Source: Anthoceros angustus (taxonomy: Eukaryota; Streptophyta; Anthocerotopsida; Anthocerotales; Anthocerotaceae). Taken from it: a stretch of DNA of 64,000 nt. The stretch is from NCBI GenBank assembly GCA_010909165.1, contig VJWM01000303.1:43082-107081 (forward strand), read 5' to 3'. Under the pieces are notes generated by a model. The model searched no databases. It had not been told where the DNA came from and saw only the letters and a list, made by a program, of their open reading frames with translations. Positions 22,646-32,767 of the stretch are shown here, piece by piece. The translations under genes were made by a program, and so were the position numbers. Numbering within the stretch: the first letter of the stretch is position 1; each line of letters begins with the position of its first letter.

Positions 22646-23562
22646 TGTGGAGATGGGATTTTATGCCTAAAGGCTAAAGAGGCCATTACCCTCTATCGAT
22701 GTCGCTATAGTCCTAGGATTCGATCCCAAGGGAATGGTTTTGTGTCGAGATGTTCTAAACCTATGGGTCCCAGCTCTACCTGGCTACATCCCGATCCCTA
22801 CCGTACCAACCAGGCCTACCATACTGAACCCATGCACCGGAGAGGCCCAACACCGCTAGTGAGGGTTCAGCCCATCGAAGTGGCAATAGTCTAGTACTAT
22901 TCAACCACCGTGGGCGGGCCCCACTTAATTAGACGATGCGCAAAAGCGCCGTCTGGGCTGATTTGTGGGTCACCCAACTCTCCCCGGCGTAGCCTCCGAG
23001 GGTTATATGATTTCACGCGCACACACACCCAAGGTCACACCTACCTGACCTAATCTACCTCACAAGTGAGACCGTTACCGTAATCGCCTGTCGCCCCAGC
23101 ATTAGGCACCATGACTACCATGAACCTACGGTGAGGCCTCACTCCTGGCCCGACCTCATCGATCTCATGCTCACTTCTCCCTTCTAACATTCCCCGCTTC
23201 CCCTCAGCGAAACCCACTTGATACTCCTACTACGTAATGCAAGACACTCTCCCTCGCTTTCCCTTTTTTCCAAGAACCTCCTCACCTACTCCACATGAAC
23301 ACCCCCGCTCCCTCCGCCTCCCTTCTTATAGGGCCACACAGACCCTCACCACGCCACACATACCCCACCACGGGCCACACATACCCCACCAATGTCACAC
23401 ACTTGCCACACGTGACCTTACATCAAGAACTTCCCAAGTAACAAGGAGGACTCAGTGCACGAGTCTGGAGCAGATTGGAGAGGAAACCCTAGCTAGGGCG
23501 CGTAAGGAAGAAGAAAAGGAGGCAGTACCAAGCCGCTCCTAACGGACCGAGGAGCCCTGACA
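22646..23562 (-). repeat. 5' LTR of gypsy family A, copy 3 (917 bp)
   Basis: On the minus strand it starts TGTCAGGGCTCC and ends CCACA just before the primer site. It has TATAAG in CCTATAAGAAGGGAGG, a GT-rich tract, and the GGGATCGAATCCTAGGACTA stretch shared with 1-730. It is the best-delimited copy and defines the family length. Confidence 0.8.
23325..23330 (-). promoter_or_regulatory. LTR TATA box, family A copy 3
   Basis: TATAAG in the same setting as the TATAAAAG at 3768-3775, about 230 bp from the LTR start. Confidence 0.55.
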
Positions 23563-24117
23563 ATCGTGAGGTGGCGAGGAGCTGCTGCTATTTTGCGTCA
23601 AAATCCAGGGCGAGCAGGGCGCAGGACAGAGGCGCCAAGCTCCGGAAAGCATGTGATCTCCCAAGGATTGTGGAAGGAAGATCGCCAGGAGGATAATATC
23701 ACGACACCTCACCGGGACGACACCGCCCGGCCTCAAGGAAGAACCACGAAGGTTGGAGGCGTACCAATGTGAGAACTCGAAAATAAAATACAGGCTAACG
23801 TGTGTTGCAGGGCGAGTGTTGTTCCCACAACCTGAAGTGAAAGCGAGAGGAGGCACGAGGGCGCAACAAATGAGGCACACACAAAACTGGAAGGAAGGAA
23901 GGACTCATGAAGGCGCAGCATAGTCACTCAAAGTGGCGCCCTCGCGTTGAAGAAAAAGGAGGGAGGAAGTTGGTGGGAAGCAAACCAGGGCTAACCTTGA
24001 ATTTGTGTGATAGAGTTGCTTTCCACCAAGGGTGTTTGCTGAGTTGAGGCACTAGAAGCGCGAGAGAACTCGCACTTGGGAAGTAATTCACTCCCCTAGC
24101 AACATTTGGGAAGAAGA
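23563..24117. other. Unassigned interval beside the family A LTR
   Basis: I see no domain, no LTR end and no target-site duplication here. It lies between the LTR and the ATG of the next gag frame, so it may be leader DNA of that element, but I found no primer site. Confidence 0.3.
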
Positions 24118-25713
24118 ACGCCACCATGCCTCGAGAAGGAAAAGGCAAGGGGAAGGAGCCACCTGCCAAGGGTTCCTCCTCAAGAGGAGGAAAAGGAAGA
24201 AGGCCGGCATGTGAGGTTGCTGCGTACCGCTGTGGCCAGAGGGGTGGAAGTCGAGATGCCCCAATTCACTTGTTTTATGGGCAGCTTCAACCCCACGATT
24301 TGGTCGATTTTGACTTAATGGGCGTAAGAAGACAACATCTGAATTGATGGGTGTATGGCAATGGCCGCCTACACCAATTTAGAATTGATTGAGGAGTGTT
24401 ACATCAACCTCCATCAATGGAGTAAGTACTTTTTTGCACGCATTGCTTTAGGAGAAACGCATCGTGACCGATCTCAGCTGCTTGGACGGTCCGAAGCATC
24501 TCGGAAGTGCTGTATGAAGGGCTTGAGGAGGAGAGAGCCCTAAATTGTTTCTCCCGAGAGGACCGAATGGGAGGAGAGGGCCCGGCTCTCCCGAAATTCC
24601 TTGCAAGAGATCCTCGACGTGGACGGGCCTGCCGACGACACCCACTTTGGCATACTTTGGCAAAGACCCTCCTGACCCCTGAGGGAAAAAAAGAGTAGAA
24701 TCCTGCTTGATTACGGCGGAGAGGTTCTGTTGGATATTCCTGATCAGTTCCAAAATGCGCACTTAGAGAGGCGGTGGGGATCCACCTCCACTGGGTACTC
24801 ACAAGAGCAAGCGCGCCGGATTGGCTTAGTGAGCGGATTAGTGCCGAAAAATGCAGGTACACCCGCGACGCAGTGGGACGGAAGACGCTAAGTGCGGTGA
24901 GCCCTCCAATTGGGCCGAGGAATGGGAATCTAGCTGAGTTGGGGAGAAGGGAGGAAGAAGAGACCTAAGTCATAAGAAGAGGAAAGGATTCAGCGATTGC
25001 TTCCTTGTCTTCCTCTCGCCTCCTCCCGGCCACGCCTCCATCCTCATCGGAAAGTGAGGACAAATGCTGGAACCTCCGTGAGAGAGCTCCACATCTGATT
25101 TGCGGAACGAGGAATCGAGAAAGCCCACGAGCTAATGGAAGAAGGACACCGGAGAAGGTCAAGAAGATGGCATGGGGAAGAAGCGGGCATACGACGCTGG
25201 AGAAGGCTGAGAGGAAGAGGCGGTCCACGGATGGAAAAAGGAGAAACATCCAAGGGCAGGAGGCGGAATTATGGGACAAGTGGGAGGCTCGAACAACCAG
25301 AGATTGACTGAAAGCTAGATGTCAAAGTCGGTGTGGAAGAATCAAGCTCCACGGAAGGTCTCCTCACCCCATGGTCACTGGTTGTATTGCTCAATTTGTC
25401 ATCAAACGGACTGTGGAATGTACCGCACCACGCCATGCGGTAAATCATGTGGAAACCGTCATGCCAGGGACTATTGGTATGGATGAAGCCTACCAGAGCA
25501 ACAGCCACCGAAGTCGCCACCTCAATCGATGAGGGCGACTTACCAACCGCCACACCCGCCTCGAGGTATGGATCACGACCAGAGCGCTGTGTGGCCATGG
25601 AGACCGGATTCATCACAAAGACCAATGGCGATTCCACACGGATGCTGTTATAATTGTGTAGCACCAGGTCACTACTCGAATGATTGCCCAGAACCTCAGA
25701 AGCAAGTGGGTTA
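24118..25713 (+). pseudogene. gag: Gag gene of a gypsy-like element, first part (split by Copia-2)
   Basis: The start at 24126 (MPREGKGKGKEPPAK) opens a basic N-terminus. About 24245-24400 reads IHLFYGQL, FDLMGVRR and, after a frame change, WVYGNG. The arms of the palindrome at 54240-54370 and 55740-55860 have the same signature (DMPLFT, CGQLL, WVYGHWSYTNLELIE), so this is a gag family shared with gypsy family C. Frame 25529-25717 ends in a perfect CCHC zinc knuckle, CYNCVAPGHYSNDC. The reading is then broken by the Copia-2 LTR. A second Cys/His cluster resumes at 32778 beyond it. Many frameshifts. Confidence 0.6.
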
Positions 25714-25957
25714 TTGAAAAATATGAGAATTGGTGTAGATCAATTGCTATAAAATAACTACATTATTATATTTGTTAAAACAATGAGTATGTAAAACACA
25801 AGCAAAATAACTGAACTTAACCTAGGTGGGTCAATAGACACACCCCTTCATAAGGACGTAACCCTAATGAACGGGCACCTAGACTTATAATAGCTATGAA
25901 CGCATTCACACTATATATGTACCAAACTGAACCCTAATGAATTAACACTTGTTCTCA
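25714..25957 (-). repeat. Copia-2 3' LTR
   Basis: TG...CA boundaries, 244 bp, against 253 bp for the right copy. Small deletions relative to that copy occur at about 25837, 25883, 25901, 25918 and 25929. Confidence 0.88.
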
Positions 25958-25960
25958 TCA

Positions 25961-25970
25961 CTCCCACTTG
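25961..25970 (-). other. Copia-2 polypurine tract
   Basis: CAAGTGGGAG on the minus strand, three bases from the LTR end. Identical to that of Copia-1. Confidence 0.75.
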
Positions 25971-25978
25971 TTAATTAT

Positions 25979-27233
25979 TATGGAGTCGGTTTGCCTCCCC
26001 TCCACTACGTCCAGTGTTGTGAAGACTGTGAGTCCAGCTGAGAATCTCACGATCCTTGTGTGTACTTTGGGACGTAAGCTCAAGATGGCGGTGTGTGAAG
26101 GCGACCATCTTGATTCGGCTTCTTGTAGGCCATTTACGTCCCATGCCTCCGGCAATAAAGCTCGTGAGCGAAGGCTAAGGATAACAATAATGCCTGTGGT
26201 CCCGACGATGCTCGAGCAGCCAAGCGGCGCTGCCGAGACTCGCAGGAAGGTTCACCACATCGCCTGTGGCTAGAACAACCGCCATCGAGCACGGCGGAAG
26301 AGCATCAACGCAAGATGGATACACAAGCACGAGGAGGAGGAGGAGGAGCGGCGTTAGGAGACGGGGCGGCGGGCACTACCAAGGCTAGCTTGAACCAGGG
26401 CGTGACATCGCCGCATCTCGACTCTCCTCCAAGCTTCCTTTCCAACATCGAGTTGGTCAGTTACAGCAGCTCAAAGAACACGTTCTTTAGGCCTGTGGAT
26501 GCGGGCAAGGGTTCAACGACGTGTGAGGACGGCTAGGGGCTGCCGGATCTTCAAGAGGCTAGGGCGGCCACCAGAGCCGACTCGAGCTCGTACACACGGG
26601 TGGAAACAGAGGCGCTTTAATCGAGGTGAGTTCGAATACGAAGGTGCTGACCAACGTCCTCCTGTTCCAACCAGATTTCCAGTTCCAAGCAACGCTATGT
26701 CAGAGACCAAGGTGATCACACCTGGTACTTGGGAAGTGCCGGGCAGCCCGCTGTGGTACAAGTGCCAAATTTCTGGCATCACCATGAAGAGAGTGAGGGT
26801 TGAAATGTTCGTGGAGTGTAAAGGCCATGTGATCAGCTTCTACAGTAAGCCTCCTGCCCATGCACCTTGCTGTTCAGTCTCTCTTGTTGTTGTTTTGAAT
26901 TTTTCCTTATGCCTCTTGGTAATGGTAGCTTGTGGCATAATTATTTCCTAACCCCGCTTATTATCATCACTTGTCTGACTTTGCTCCCACTATCTCCTCA
27001 CAGGGTCTGAAGAGCGACTGGAGGAGGAGCAAAGCTTGGAATCTAGGGACAGAATCTCCTACGAGGAGAGGAAGAAGAGAGCCTCCTCGCTCGGGAGAAT
27101 GAAGTCTTTTCCTCTGACACTGTGGAATATGCTTCATGGGAGAAGCTTGGTGATTCCAGAGAGTAGGGGTTCCTTTAAATCTCCTCATGGAGATTCAGAC
27201 AATGATGACGGTCCTGATTGGGGTTGTGAATAG
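25979..27233 (+). CDS. Antisense gene of Copia-2 (unknown function, spliced)
   Basis: Open frames on the strand opposite to pol, between the 3' LTR and RNase H: 25979-26273 (starting MESV), 26315-26536 (Gly-rich start), 26499-26951 and 27036-27233. The third contains RFPVPSNAMSETKVI and VPGSPLWYKC, aligning with ETQIV and HPRTPMWYRV of the Copia-1 antisense frame. Removing an intron at 26845-27003 joins it in frame to SEERLEEEQSLESRDRIS and an acidic C-terminus, again like Copia-1. The upstream frames are not yet connected and may be separate exons or frameshifted. I recognise no domain. A role as accessory gene, comparable in position to the antisense ORFs known in some Tat/Ogre gypsy elements, is inference. 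Confidence 0.6.
26845..27003 (+). other. Predicted intron of the Copia-2 antisense gene
   Basis: Donor ACA|GTAAGC, a CTGAC branch-like motif at about 26975, a pyrimidine-rich run and acceptor TCCTCACAG. The 159-nt intron contains stop codons, and its removal keeps the frame (phase 1) between the frames at 26499 and 27036. Confidence 0.55.
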
Positions 27234-27239
27234 CCTGGT

Positions 27240-28597
27240 AGGCTAGGGCTTAGAAATGGCAGTGGGATTGCCTTCATGGCTTCCCATGCCAAGTACTCTC
27301 ATGTGTTTTCATGTAGCTCCTTTCCTAGGGGCTTAGTTAAAATATCGCTGGATTTTCGACGTAGAGGCACATACTCAAGGCGATATCTCGGACTTGATGA
27401 GGTCACGTATAAGTGATACTCAACTTCAACATGTTTAGTCCTGGAGTGAAAAATGTGGATTATGTGCTAAGCTCATTGACCCTTGGTTATCCGTGTGGAT
27501 TGTGCAGGAAGGGAATTCCAAGTTCCTTGAACATTAGCTTGCACCAAGCTATCTCCTTTGCAGCACCAAGTACCGATACTGCCTATTAGATAGGGCTAGG
27601 GTCATTTCTTGCTAGACCAAAGAAATGGGTCCTCCAAACCAACATGACAACATAACGAAATTGATTTCCTTGTGTCTATATCTCCAGAGTAGTCTGAATC
27701 AGTGTAGACATCAAGATGTAAGGGCACTCCAGGTATGTGCTTGTACTTTACACCAATGCTGTGAGTTCCCTTTAGGTATCTGAAAACTCTCTTAACACCT
27801 GTCCAGTGTGTTTGCCCCGGTTTTCCGGACATCGTGATAAGACACTAGTAGAATAAGCTACTCGGCCTAGTGGTATTAGTATATATGAGTTTGCCTACCG
27901 TCTGTAAGGACTAAACTCATCTTCGCTTTTCTAATTGTGTATCACATAGTTTTACTCATCTTCACCCACAAGGCAAAGGAGTTGGAAGGTTTAGCATCCT
28001 TCAATCCAAGTTGTTCAAAGACTACTAAGAAGGTAACGTGGTCGTGTTAATGAGATAGTTCTATTCTTCGTCACTTGAATTAGAATACCAAGACAGCTGT
28101 AAGGCACCTAAGTGTGTCATTTCAAACTTGGTTGATAATAGCTTGTTTATGTCTTTGATGAAGGTGGGATCATACAAGCCAATATGAGGTCATCAACGAT
28201 ACGCTAGGTAACAAACCACCTCTTTTGTCCTGTATATAGGCTCCCATCCTAAACACATCCGAAAAGCCTAACGCTCGCAGCCTCTTCATCCAGGACAACA
28301 TTCCATTCAAGATTTTTTAGACCATACGTAGTCTTAATTAAGCGTAAGACATAATCTTCTTTCCTTTGACCTCGTATCCTTGTGGTCATGTAAATTTCAT
28401 CCGACTTTCCATGTAAGAAAGTGCCTTTACATCAAACATGTCAAGCTCATAGTCATTGTGTGCCAATGCAGATAGTGCAATGTGGCGCTTAACAACAGAG
28501 CATAAGTTTCAAAGTAGTCAAGGCCGGTACTTGAGAAAACCTCTTGACAAGCCCGGCTTTATAACGATCAAAGGTACCATCTCGCTTGACCTTTAGC
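27240..28597 (-). pseudogene. pol: Copia-2 reverse transcriptase (most) and RNase H
   Basis: Frame 27602-27832 has KPGQTHWTGVKRVFRYLKGT and then LDVYTDSDYSGD, the first Asp block of copia RNase H, followed by TRKSIS. Around 27290-27340 the last residues (ILTKPLGKELHE-like) appear in another frame. Around 28195-28215 a VDDLI block marks the reverse transcriptase active site, with a one-base insertion separating it from the preceding Tyr. Frameshifts between these blocks make it non-functional as written. Confidence 0.75.
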
Positions 28598-29167
28598 TTA
28601 ACACCCATTTGCAAGATCGCTTGGCCCCGGAGGTAGTTTAGCTAATTCCCATGTTCCATTTTTTATCAAAGAATCATATTCAGATTGAATGGCCTTCTTC
28701 CATTCAGCAGCGTCAGGACGATTTAAGGCTTCTTCATAAGTCTGAGGTTCCACAGGATCAAGATCAAAATCAACTACATGTATGGAAGGTCCCCTAAAGT
28801 CTTGTGATTGATAATAATCTGGTGCACGTCTGTCTCTTGCAGGATAACGACGCATAGGAAGAGGAGGTGGCTCTTCAATAGGAACTGGAATATCCTCAAG
28901 GTCACTATCCTCAAGGTCACTATCCTCAACATCTGCTGGAACAATGGGTTCAGAATCCGAGAGGGCATGAGAAGGTTGGTCCTGAATATCAGCAGCAAAA
29001 TCAAGTTCAGCATCTGCAGCTTCCTGTTGGTTATCCTCATTATCATTTTGCTGGTTGTCTTCCCCCCTTTCAGGAGCAAACTCCTCATTAGGGTGATCAG
29101 GGAAAACAATGATGTTAGGAAGAGCAGATAAATCAAAATCATCTAAAGAAGTGGGAGGAGCTCCCAC
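28598..29167 (-). CDS. pol: Copia-2 integrase C-terminal linker and start of reverse transcriptase
   Basis: A 189-codon open frame. Residues about 20-110 are acidic and rich in Asp, Glu, Gln and Asn, with a short repeat DSDLEDSDLED (28895-28930) from a tandem DNA duplication. Then come RYPARDRRAPDYY and PQTYEEALNRPDAAEWKKAI, typical of the junction to the copia RVT_2 domain, followed by SLIKNGTWEL. The frame ends within the polymerase, where the next frame continues. It is part of pol, so its first Met is not a true start. Confidence 0.8.
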   Translation of the reverse strand: MGAPPTSLDDFDLSALPNIIVFPDHPNEEFAPERGEDNQQNDNEDNQQEAADAELDFAADIQDQPSHALSDSEPIVPADVEDSDLEDSDLEDIPVPIEEPPPLPMRRYPARDRRAPDYYQSQDFRGPSIHVVDFDLDPVEPQTYEEALNRPDAAEWKKAIQSEYDSLIKNGTWELAKLPPGPSDLANGC

Positions 29168-29443
29168 CGCCGAACTTTTTGTTCATCAAAAGTAACACTG
29201 CGGGCATAAACCACGTGTTCTCGGTACATCATATAATTTATATGCTTTAATACCTTGATGTATCCTATCATAAGATATTTCTTGGCTTTAGCTAACTTAG
29301 GACGTTTCTTCTTTGGATAAATGCATAAGCTATGCATCCAAAGGTTCTAAGGTGTAAGATAGCTGGTTTTCTGCCAAAAAGGCTTCATAAGGGGTGTCAC
29401 AAGTGCATTAGTAGGCGTTATGCAAGTACATCTTATAAGGGCC
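29143..29443 (-). pseudogene. pol: Copia-2 integrase C-terminal region
   Basis: Reads YPKKKRPKLAKAKKYLMIGY and then REHVVYARSVTFDEQKV. In copia elements the stretch 'K..K...C.F.GY...K.Y..Y......V..SR.V.FDE' closes the integrase. It joins the 269-codon integrase frame by frameshift on one side and overlaps the linker frame on the other. Confidence 0.75.
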
Positions 29444-30253
29444 TCAAATAAGCGAAGGAAGCTTGATGAAGCATAGGAAGTCATTTTCCCAAGGTCGATT
29501 CATGTTCGCCACACCATTTTGCTGTGGTGTATACACAACTGTGAGTTGCCTTCCGATTCCCTGTGCTGTACAAAAAGATTGGAATTCACTAGAAGTAAAT
29601 TCACCTCCATTGTCTGATCTGAGGGTTTTTAACTGCTTGCCAGTCCAGCGTTCTGTGTACTTCATATATTCTTTGAAAAGAGAAAAGCACTCACTTTTGG
29701 CTTTGAGGATATAAGCCATGACAAACCTTGTTTTGTCATCTGTGAATGTCAGGAAATATTTGCCTCCACCGATTGAAGGCTGGGAGAGAGGTCCACAGAT
29801 GTCTGTGTGAACCAGCTCAAGAACTTCTGAAGCCCTGTAGGGAGCTTTATTTTTAAAAGCTGCCTGATGACGTTTGGATAAAACACAGGCTTCACAGAGA
29901 GGTAAAGGTGGCAATGTGCCAATTTTTCCATCAAGATACAGGTCACTTTGTGCAAGTTTCTGTAACTTAGCACTATGTGGGTGACCTAGGCGAGCATGCC
30001 ATAATTTAGTTTTGACTTCTAACTTACTAGTAGATTCTGTAGACTTAGAAGCTAAATGTGTTTGTGCTGTATGGCTGTCTGTATGCAGACGGAAGAGGTC
30101 ATGTGAGGATGACCCATAAGCTAGGATCTTACGATGGTCAAAGGCATCAATGATCCTACACTCTGTAGGAGTAAATAGGATGTGAGTATTATTATCCATG
30201 TTGAGTCTCCTAACAGAGATGAGATTCCTAGTCATTTCTGGAACATAATACAC
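29444..30253 (-). CDS. pol: Copia-2 integrase core with pre-integrase zinc domain
   Basis: A 269-codon open frame, the longest in the window. It starts MYYVPEMTRNLISVRRL, the segment after the protease. The pre-integrase zinc motif is seen as LWHARLGHPHSAKL with CEACVLSKRH (His-His-Cys-Cys). LELVHTDICGPL opens the integrase core (first Asp), and LRSDNGGEFTSSEF (second Asp) follows, then QQNGVANMNRPW where ERNRT-like residues with the catalytic Glu are expected. The change from GVAER to GVANM probably removes the Glu. It is part of pol, so the Met is not the true start. Confidence 0.88.
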   Translation of the reverse strand: MYYVPEMTRNLISVRRLNMDNNTHILFTPTECRIIDAFDHRKILAYGSSSHDLFRLHTDSHTAQTHLASKSTESTSKLEVKTKLWHARLGHPHSAKLQKLAQSDLYLDGKIGTLPPLPLCEACVLSKRHQAAFKNKAPYRASEVLELVHTDICGPLSQPSIGGGKYFLTFTDDKTRFVMAYILKAKSECFSLFKEYMKYTERWTGKQLKTLRSDNGGEFTSSEFQSFCTAQGIGRQLTVVYTPQQNGVANMNRPWENDFLCFIKLPSLI

Positions 30254-32500
30254 ATCTTTCAGTATGAGTGTAACTCCAGAGGGGACTGGAATTTCTACAA
30301 AGGCTCGCTCGAGACACTAGTGATCATCACCTAAGTAAACAAATTGATTGTCTACTAACTCGTATGTGACAAAGGCATTTTTGTCAAAGCATATGTCACA
30401 GACCTGTCAAGGTACCACTCATCGGTTTACCTTGTGTGTTTGCAGACAAACAGTGGGGTTAACAAGAGGATATGCAAACTTCCTAATCCCCATGAAGGGC
30501 GAAGGTGAGCCTTGCTTTTCACCACAACATGTGTCTAAGTAGAGTTGCCCTCCTTGCGAGGTACTCCTACCGCTTCTTCGACATTCATTTTCCCAATGTC
30601 CCGAATGCACCGTGGCATTTTCCGACTTGGGTTTCTTCTGTGCTGCCTCGCCGTGAGCCAAAGACCTTGAAAGGTATTCTGCTTACCTTTGAAGTTTTGC
30701 GCCCTTGTTTTTGTTGTGGTGTAAAAGCTGCCGCTTACCAAAGACGCCTGGCCCTCTTGTAGCCTCTTCCAAGAAGAGCTCCCACTAACTCGTAAAAAGT
30801 TGTCTGTGGTATTGTGACACCCGCATTTTAGCAATTTTGAAGCTGTAGTGTGAAGTATTGTAAGAGGTCACAAATGTGACCAAGAGTCGTAGAGACATCA
30901 TGAAATACGGTTAGTAGCTCATCGATAGAGCCTCCGTGAAGCACTTTCCAACTTAGAAACAAGGGATCTAAAGTGCCCAACATGTTTTTCAATTGTCTCT
31001 CCTTCTCTCATTCTCGCAATTTTGTATGTTGCGGCGTCACATCGACTTGTGGTATTAACCTCACAGACTCATGTAATCTGTCCATATCTCAAAAGATGTA
31101 TTACAACCAAGTCCACAGAAAGATGTCGAGGTTAGTCCACTTCTCAACAGTCAGCTTCATCCTCACATACCAAGCTTCTTGTAGTTTCTTTTCGAGGAAG
31201 AGGGAGTAGCATCAGAGGCATCAAGTGTTGGACGTGACTCATCTCCTTATTCTCCACAACCTCTTACTTTGTAAGGCTCCTTTCATACGCATGACCCAAA
31301 TGTCATAGTCGGCCCCCAAATCTATCTTTCTCCTTAAAGATATCACCATAGTGGTGTCACCCATTTGTTAGAATGTGATTATTCTATCCTAATCTAGGGA
31401 GAATGTATGCGACTTGTAACCTATCCGCATAAGGTACAAATCAAGAGAGAAAGACGGGAAGGAATATGATGCTATCGTGCATCTTAGATAGACTAGAGCA
31501 GCCCTTTCTACAAAGGGTGATCAAATCTACCAACTTGAGGTAAATTGGCTTGTTGATTTGCTAATCTATTTTCTATCCTTTGATGTCTAATCTCCCATCT
31601 AAATGCATAAACAGAGCATGAAGGATGTGAATTTGGAGCATCAAAAGTGTTGCTTATACTTCTAGTTTTGCAAGCAACACCTCTGCTGATTTGTTAGCAA
31701 AGCGGCTTAAGCAAGGTAAGCAACTTGAAGTCCAAATGTCCTATTCGCTTTCAAATCTTGCAAGTCAACACCGACTTGCTATCTTGTGACGGATGCTCGA
31801 AACGCCATCAACATATTGTTGATGTGTTTCTATTCTTGCATTTAATTGTGACACACTAACATGTGGTGATGTGTGTGTTGTCGTGAAACCCCTAGGGTTA
31901 CCGCACGATGAGTGGAAGATTAATTTGATTCTGGGTGGTGGAGCAAGCAACAAATGGTATGTTGTGGGAAGATCGCCTCAATCGATTATTGAAGGAATCT
32001 CTCACAATCCGGGATAGTTCGGGTCTTGTGTTTGAAGAATCCAATCCGTGGTTTGGTGGTAGAGTGATTCGCAAAATTCACCGCCTCTTGAATTCTTGTT
32101 CTCTGTGAGCATTCCTCCGTTGGATGCGCCACAGGCGTGGCCGCCATTGTTGCCCCATCAAATTGGCCATTCATTTGGCCAGCTTTTGTATTTTGTTATT
32201 TTTCAAGAAACATTTGTAACTTTGTGAATGATTCTATAATTAAATATTTGTTACGCAGCTTGTTCTAGCGTGCCTAGTTGTTGCAGAGTGCAATGACAAT
32301 GGATGCACTAGAACAACCTACTAGAAATGCAAATCTTCTAAATATAAAATCAAGAAAGCTATAAACCTATTTCTTGAAATATGTTCTTAAAGTAGTTTCT
32401 TTAAAGGAAAAGAACAATAAAACATATAAACAAAATACATTGTCCTGCACATCGAATGTGCATTTTAATGCATTCTCACAAATGCACTCTACACCTAAAC
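30254..32500 (-). pseudogene. gag: Copia-2 gag and protease
   Basis: From 30254 to about 30400 the minus strand reads IPVPSGVTLILKD (post-protease) preceded by EWYLDRSVTYA, where copia proteases have W-Y-L-D-S-G-A. The catalytic Asp remains but Ser-Gly-Ala is altered. Frame 30419-30661 has a zinc-knuckle remnant, GHWENEC. Frames 30535-30834, 31765-31953 and 31986-32174 cover parts of gag. The rest to the primer site is leader. Several frameshifts. Confidence 0.65.
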
Positions 32501-32503
32501 ATG

Positions 32504-32514
32504 GCTCGATACCA
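32504..32514 (-). other. Copia-2 primer-binding site
   Basis: TGGTATCGAGC on the minus strand, adjoining the 5' LTR. Same one-base-short variant of the initiator Met tRNA site as in Copia-1. Confidence 0.75.
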
Positions 32515-32767
32515 TGAAAAAATATGAGAATTGGTGTAGATCAATTGCTATAAAATAACTACATTATTATATTTGTTAAAACAATGAGTATGTAAAACAC
32601 AAGCAAAATAATCGAACTTAACCTAGGTGGGTCATCAGACACACCTTCATAAGGACGAACTCCTAATGAACGGGCACCTGAGACTCATAATAGCTATGTG
32701 AACAGCATTCACACTATATATGTGTACCAAACTCGAACCCTAATGAATTAATACCACCTTGTTCTCA
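32515..32767 (-). repeat. Copia-2 5' LTR
   Basis: 253 bp, TGAAAAAATATGAGAATTGG to GTTCTCA on the plus strand. Related to but clearly different from the Copia-1 LTR: both share GTAGATCAATT and the ACGTAACCCTAATGAA region, the latter altered in this copy. Confidence 0.88.

Larger units (their letters stand above)
25714..32767 (-). mobile_element. Copia-2: Ty1/copia LTR retrotransposon with an antisense gene, nested in a gag gene
   Basis: A complete LTR-to-LTR element of 7.05 kb on the minus strand, a relative of Copia-1 in LTR, primer site, polypurine tract and proteins. Gag, protease, integrase, reverse transcriptase and RNase H run from right to left, followed by an antisense open frame before the 3' LTR. 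Integrase and the linker are long open frames. The LTRs differ by many 1-3-base indels. It separates two zinc knuckles of a plus-strand gag gene. No clean target duplication is visible (GTTAT on the left; CTTAT occurs four bases beyond the right end). Confidence 0.88.

Noticed and set aside
28885-28930. Short tandem repeat as regulatory or CRISPR-like array
   Set aside because: Two units of an 18-base duplication inside the copia linker, encoding DSDLED twice.
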